From: an uncultured Selenomonadales bacterium
Lineage (GTDB): Bacteria > Bacillota > Negativicutes > Selenomonadales > Selenomonadaceae
DNA: 17,528 nucleotides
Assembly (NCBI GenBank): GCA_937877565.1
Contig: CALFJB010000106.1
Span: 1 to 17,528 of the forward strand
Direction: 5' to 3'
Below are positions 15,202 to 17,528 of the stretch, piece after piece; position 1 is the first letter of the stretch, and every line of letters begins with the position of its first letter. Made by a program: the position numbers and the translations under genes. The notes beneath the pieces were generated by a model. It did not search any database, was not told the DNA's origin, and saw only the letters and a list, made by a program, of their open reading frames with translations.

Positions 15202-16910
15202 ATGAAAAAATATATGCAGTAAAAAATTTTCAAGCCGTAAACTTCCTACGGCTTTTTTATTAGCCTGTAGCAGATTCGCCATGACAGTTCATTCGGTTTT
15301 TGCAGAAGCTGAAGTTTCTGTCACCAATGCCGAATCTTTTGAAGATGATGCGGTGGAGGAAATTTCGGATCAAATGCTGGTTATCAGTAAAGAAAGTTGG
15401 AACAATCGCGAAATAAATTTACTCGGTAGAGGTTCACGAAATCTTTTGCTTTACGGCAATACTCGCGCAGGAGCATTGAATAATGTCACGTTAAGCGGTT
15501 CAAAAACGCCGATATATATTTTTGGAGGCTATTACGACGGTTCGTTGGAACAAGGTGAAATTGTAGACGTGACGAGCAATGTTGTCAACGTAAATGACTG
15601 CAACGACGATTGGATTTTTTTGAGCAGGGGCATTTTGATGACGCTTACAACCGACTGCATATTTATGACGTGTCGGACAGCAATTTAAAAATTCACGTTA
15701 TCGGCGCACGTAACGGTTACGGAAAGGCAAGCGGCAACGTGATAAATATTTACGGCGGCAAGTTGAACGGTTATGTTATCGCGGCTGTTTTTAACGACTA
15801 TACGCGGGAACATACGCCTATTTTCGGTACGAATAACACGCTGAATTTTTACACGAAAAATATTGATGTTACCGAGCTTAACGGCTTTAACAACTATAAT
15901 TTTTATCTGCCGGACTCCATAACGCACCGCGATATTGTTTTAAACGTTATAGGCGATAAAGTTACAGACATCAGCGGCTCAACGCAATATGACGGTGTAA
16001 ACGGCTCCGACGTACGACGCAATGGCAAGCCAATCCCACGTCAATTTACGACATAAACGTTAATAAATTTGATGAACATAATGTTGTAGTGGAATTTATC
16101 GGACGTGAAACTACTCCTCCTGCAAATCTTATTCCTCGTACGCGCATACCGACAATTCAGATGGCGACGGAACTTTCAACACTAACGGCGGAAATATCCG
16201 TAGAGTAAATGACAGTGACTCTGGCTCACGGTTCAATGCGTCATAAAATTGCTGGTCATATTGACACGTGCAGTACCTATATCGTAGCGGGTTTTTCGCG
16301 TAAATTTGAAGATGAAAAACACCGTACACTTAGCACCTATGGTTGAATACGGTCGCGGCATTGTTTTTCGTTCACAACTTAGCAACGGCGTATTTTATGA
16401 CGGCAGTATTCGCGTAGGCAGGTTAAAAATGGATTTTGAGTCGGTTGACTTCAGCTGGAATGGATACAACGTTTATGAAAAATTTGAAAGCAATTCTCCT
16501 TACATTTCGGCATTGGTCGTGAAGTTAAAACAAATAAAAAACTAGCCTTGACGTACTAAGGAAAATTTTTATTTTCGCGTACCTTTTCGGATAACATTTA
16601 CTTGACGAGTGGCGAAGATTATTATTTAAGCAGTGTGAACAGTTCGCGCATTAAATTAGGTGTTCGTGCAGGTTGGGAAATCCATCCGAAAAATAAATTT
16701 TATACAGGGCTTGCCTATCAGTACGAATTTGACAGTAAGTCTTACGCAGTACATGACGGAATCAGGACAGATACTGCAAGTATTCGCGGCAGTAGCGGCA
16801 TTTTGGAATTAGGCTGGATTGTAAAACCATACGGCAACGACACTCTAAGCGTAGATTTCGGTGCTATATGCTGTGTCGGAAAAAGTTGCGGCGTGAATTG
16901 GAATTTTTAA
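15202..16910 (+). pseudogene. Autotransporter outer-membrane protein, multiply broken
   Basis: Restored, the gene starts at ATG 15202 with a signal peptide (SSRKLPTAFLLACSRFAM, then VHSVFAEA). A beta-helix-like passenger of short repeats follows (for example NVINIYGGKLNGYVIAA), and from about 16200 a C-terminal autotransporter beta-barrel with SMRHKIAGHIDT, FEYGRG, VGRLKMDF, IKLGVRAGWEIHP and FYTGLAYQYEFDS, ending in VNWNF. A terminal Phe is usual for outer-membrane barrels. It would have been exported by Sec and inserted by BAM. Lesions are one extra base at the A6 run 15205-15210, a frame change at the T7 run 15615-15621, another near 16025-16045, one or more before the barrel (about 16130-16340), another near 16510, and an in-frame TAA near 16550 in place of Tyr. 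The presence of this gene is the main sign that the organism has an outer membrane. Confidence 0.85.
15232..15254 (+). terminator. Terminator-like hairpin inside the autotransporter signal-peptide region
   Basis: An 8-bp perfect stem AAGCCGTA / TACGGCTT (15232-15239 with 15247-15254) with a 7-base loop is followed by a T-rich tract. It lies 30 bases after the relic's ATG, overlapping codons of the restored signal peptide. It may be coincidental or may now stop transcription of the dead gene. Confidence 0.45.
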
Positions 16911-16935
16911 GTATCTTCAAAGCAACGACAGATAT

Positions 16936-17331
16936 TCATTTTGCTAGTCGGCAGGAACTTTCAGCACGTTCATAGCTTGCCTTGCTGTAAAGTTCAATGT
17001 CTCCATTAAAGTGCGTATATTTTCCTTTAACGTAGTTTTTTTTCCGCAAGGCTTCTTCTGCCGCCTTTCGCATATCTTGCGTCATTTCTATTTCATATTC
17101 TTCACGCAAGATTTTTTCTCCAGTTCTCTTAAGCAATTTATGAGACGTCGATTTCTTCCCTAAATTTAAAACGATGATTTTTATTTGTTCGCTATTTTGT
17201 GGAGCTATCGCCTCAAAAATGATGTCGAAAGTTACAAGCCTTTCTGTTGGACTTTTGGCTTTTGTCGGCTTGTCTTTGATGTCCAACGCGGGAACTTTGG
17301 ATAATTTGAGTCGTTGTGATGAGGCATTCAA
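16936..17331 (-). pseudogene. Fragment of a PD-(D/E)XK (Rpn-like) transposase/nuclease
   Basis: A 131-codon minus-strand frame starts at a TTG just after an in-frame stop. The segment KDKPTKAKSPTERLVTFDII followed by FEAIAPQNSEQIKIIV resembles the core of Rpn-type recombination-promoting nucleases, where DI/D...EAQ forms the nuclease site. The expected NIEAQ triad strand is altered (VLNLGKK), and a later piece (ILREEYEIEMTQDMRKAAEE) matches the C-terminal part. The full family has about 280-320 residues, so the N-terminus and middle are missing. It is convergent with the autotransporter relic and marks a mobile-element remnant at the cluster's right edge. The family call is from memory of the motif pattern. 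Confidence 0.5.
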
Positions 17332-17398
17332 CTTTTAACAACAAGTTTTAGAACTTAGAAAAAACAGCTCGGCGAAAAGCAACTTAGCATTTACTTTG

Positions 17399-17432
17399 AA
17401 AAAACCACTGCCGTTGGGGGTTCTTTTTTTTT
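17399..17432 (+). terminator. Possible terminator-like stem and T run
   Basis: An A-run and ACC face GGGGGTTC followed by nine Ts (about 17424-17432), giving a short, imperfect stem-loop with a strong T tract. No complete gene ends just upstream on the plus strand, so this is tentative. Confidence 0.3.
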
Positions 17433-17441
17433 ATTAATTAA

Positions 17442-17455
17442 GATTATCATTCTCA
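17442..17455 (-). promoter_or_regulatory. Fur-box-like sequence
   Basis: On the minus strand the sequence TGAGAATGATAATC closely resembles one half of the Fur consensus (GATAATGATAATC). It lies upstream of the transposase fragment and near the contig edge, so its target is unclear. Confidence 0.3.
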
Positions 17456-17528
17456 AAATCGGCGGGCCTTTTCCTTTTTTGCAATTTTTTAAAATTGGCG
17501 CGTAGTCGGTGCGGCGGGCTTGTAAAGC

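Noticed and set aside
15232..15254. Separate short gene ending at the hairpin after MKKYMQ
   Set aside because: The six-codon frame ends in TAA only because of the A-run frameshift; the adjacent frame gives a convincing signal peptide continuous with the autotransporter.
12542..16910. Stop-codon recoding (TAG or TGA read as Trp) or programmed frameshifting
   Set aside because: Stops of all three types replace several different residues and frame changes are scattered without a common slippery site plus stimulator, while the intact genes use stops normally.
1..17528. CRISPR arrays, tRNA or rRNA genes
   Set aside because: No regularly spaced direct repeats and no recognisable tRNA or rRNA signatures were seen on either strand.

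Overview
The window is AT-rich bacterial DNA. It most likely comes from a diderm Firmicute (class Negativicutes, Selenomonas-like or a relative). Three things suggest this: outer-membrane autotransporter remnants sit beside Firmicute-style genes, strong AGGAGG ribosome sites are used, and the bacteriocin exporter uses RND/HlyD-type periplasmic adaptors. The taxon is an inference. The first 33 bases are Illumina adapter, followed by a fold-back copy, so the left end is a library or assembly artefact.

Layout. 46-1811 (minus): an iron-uptake type pair, a DUF2318 Fe-S membrane protein followed by the start of a MacB/FtsX-type ABC permease. 2082-2972 (minus): an intact ROK-family sugar kinase/regulator with its own terminator. 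2993-3648 (minus): a heavily decayed monofunctional catalase. 3982-4869 (minus): a LysR regulator, divergent from a four-gene plus-strand operon (4986-9011) made of secreted alpha/beta hydrolase, AEC permease, secreted bicupin and a second secreted alpha/beta hydrolase. The shared intergenic region holds a T-N11-A dyad placed as a LysR activator site would be, and the operon ends at a bidirectional terminator shared with a small TPR gene. 9539-10056: a 5'-truncated, frameshifted aldo/keto reductase behind an intact promoter with a 19-bp spacer.

10560-16910 (plus) is one long run of broken genes. In order they are an RND-type HlyD adaptor, an NHLP-type bacteriocin secretion protein, an NHLM-type C39 peptidase/ABC exporter fused by deletion to an ECF-like sigma factor, a double-glycine-motif Thr/Asn/Ser-rich peptide fragment, and an autotransporter. 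Each of the long genes carries frameshifts (many at A or T runs) and/or nonsense codons, whereas the genes at 2.1-9.4 kb contain similar homopolymers but read through cleanly. I therefore read this as real decay of a peptide-export/surface locus rather than sequencing error. The window ends with a fragment of a PD-(D/E)XK (Rpn-like) transposase on the minus strand.

How the genes may work together. The most coherent live system is the LysR-controlled operon: two paralogous exported hydrolases would cleave an ester-like substrate in the periplasm, the bicupin would act on or bind a product there, and the AEC permease would move an organic anion across the inner membrane. The substrate cannot be read from the sequence. 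The exporter cluster is best seen as the fossil of a diderm-Firmicute bacteriocin secretion system.
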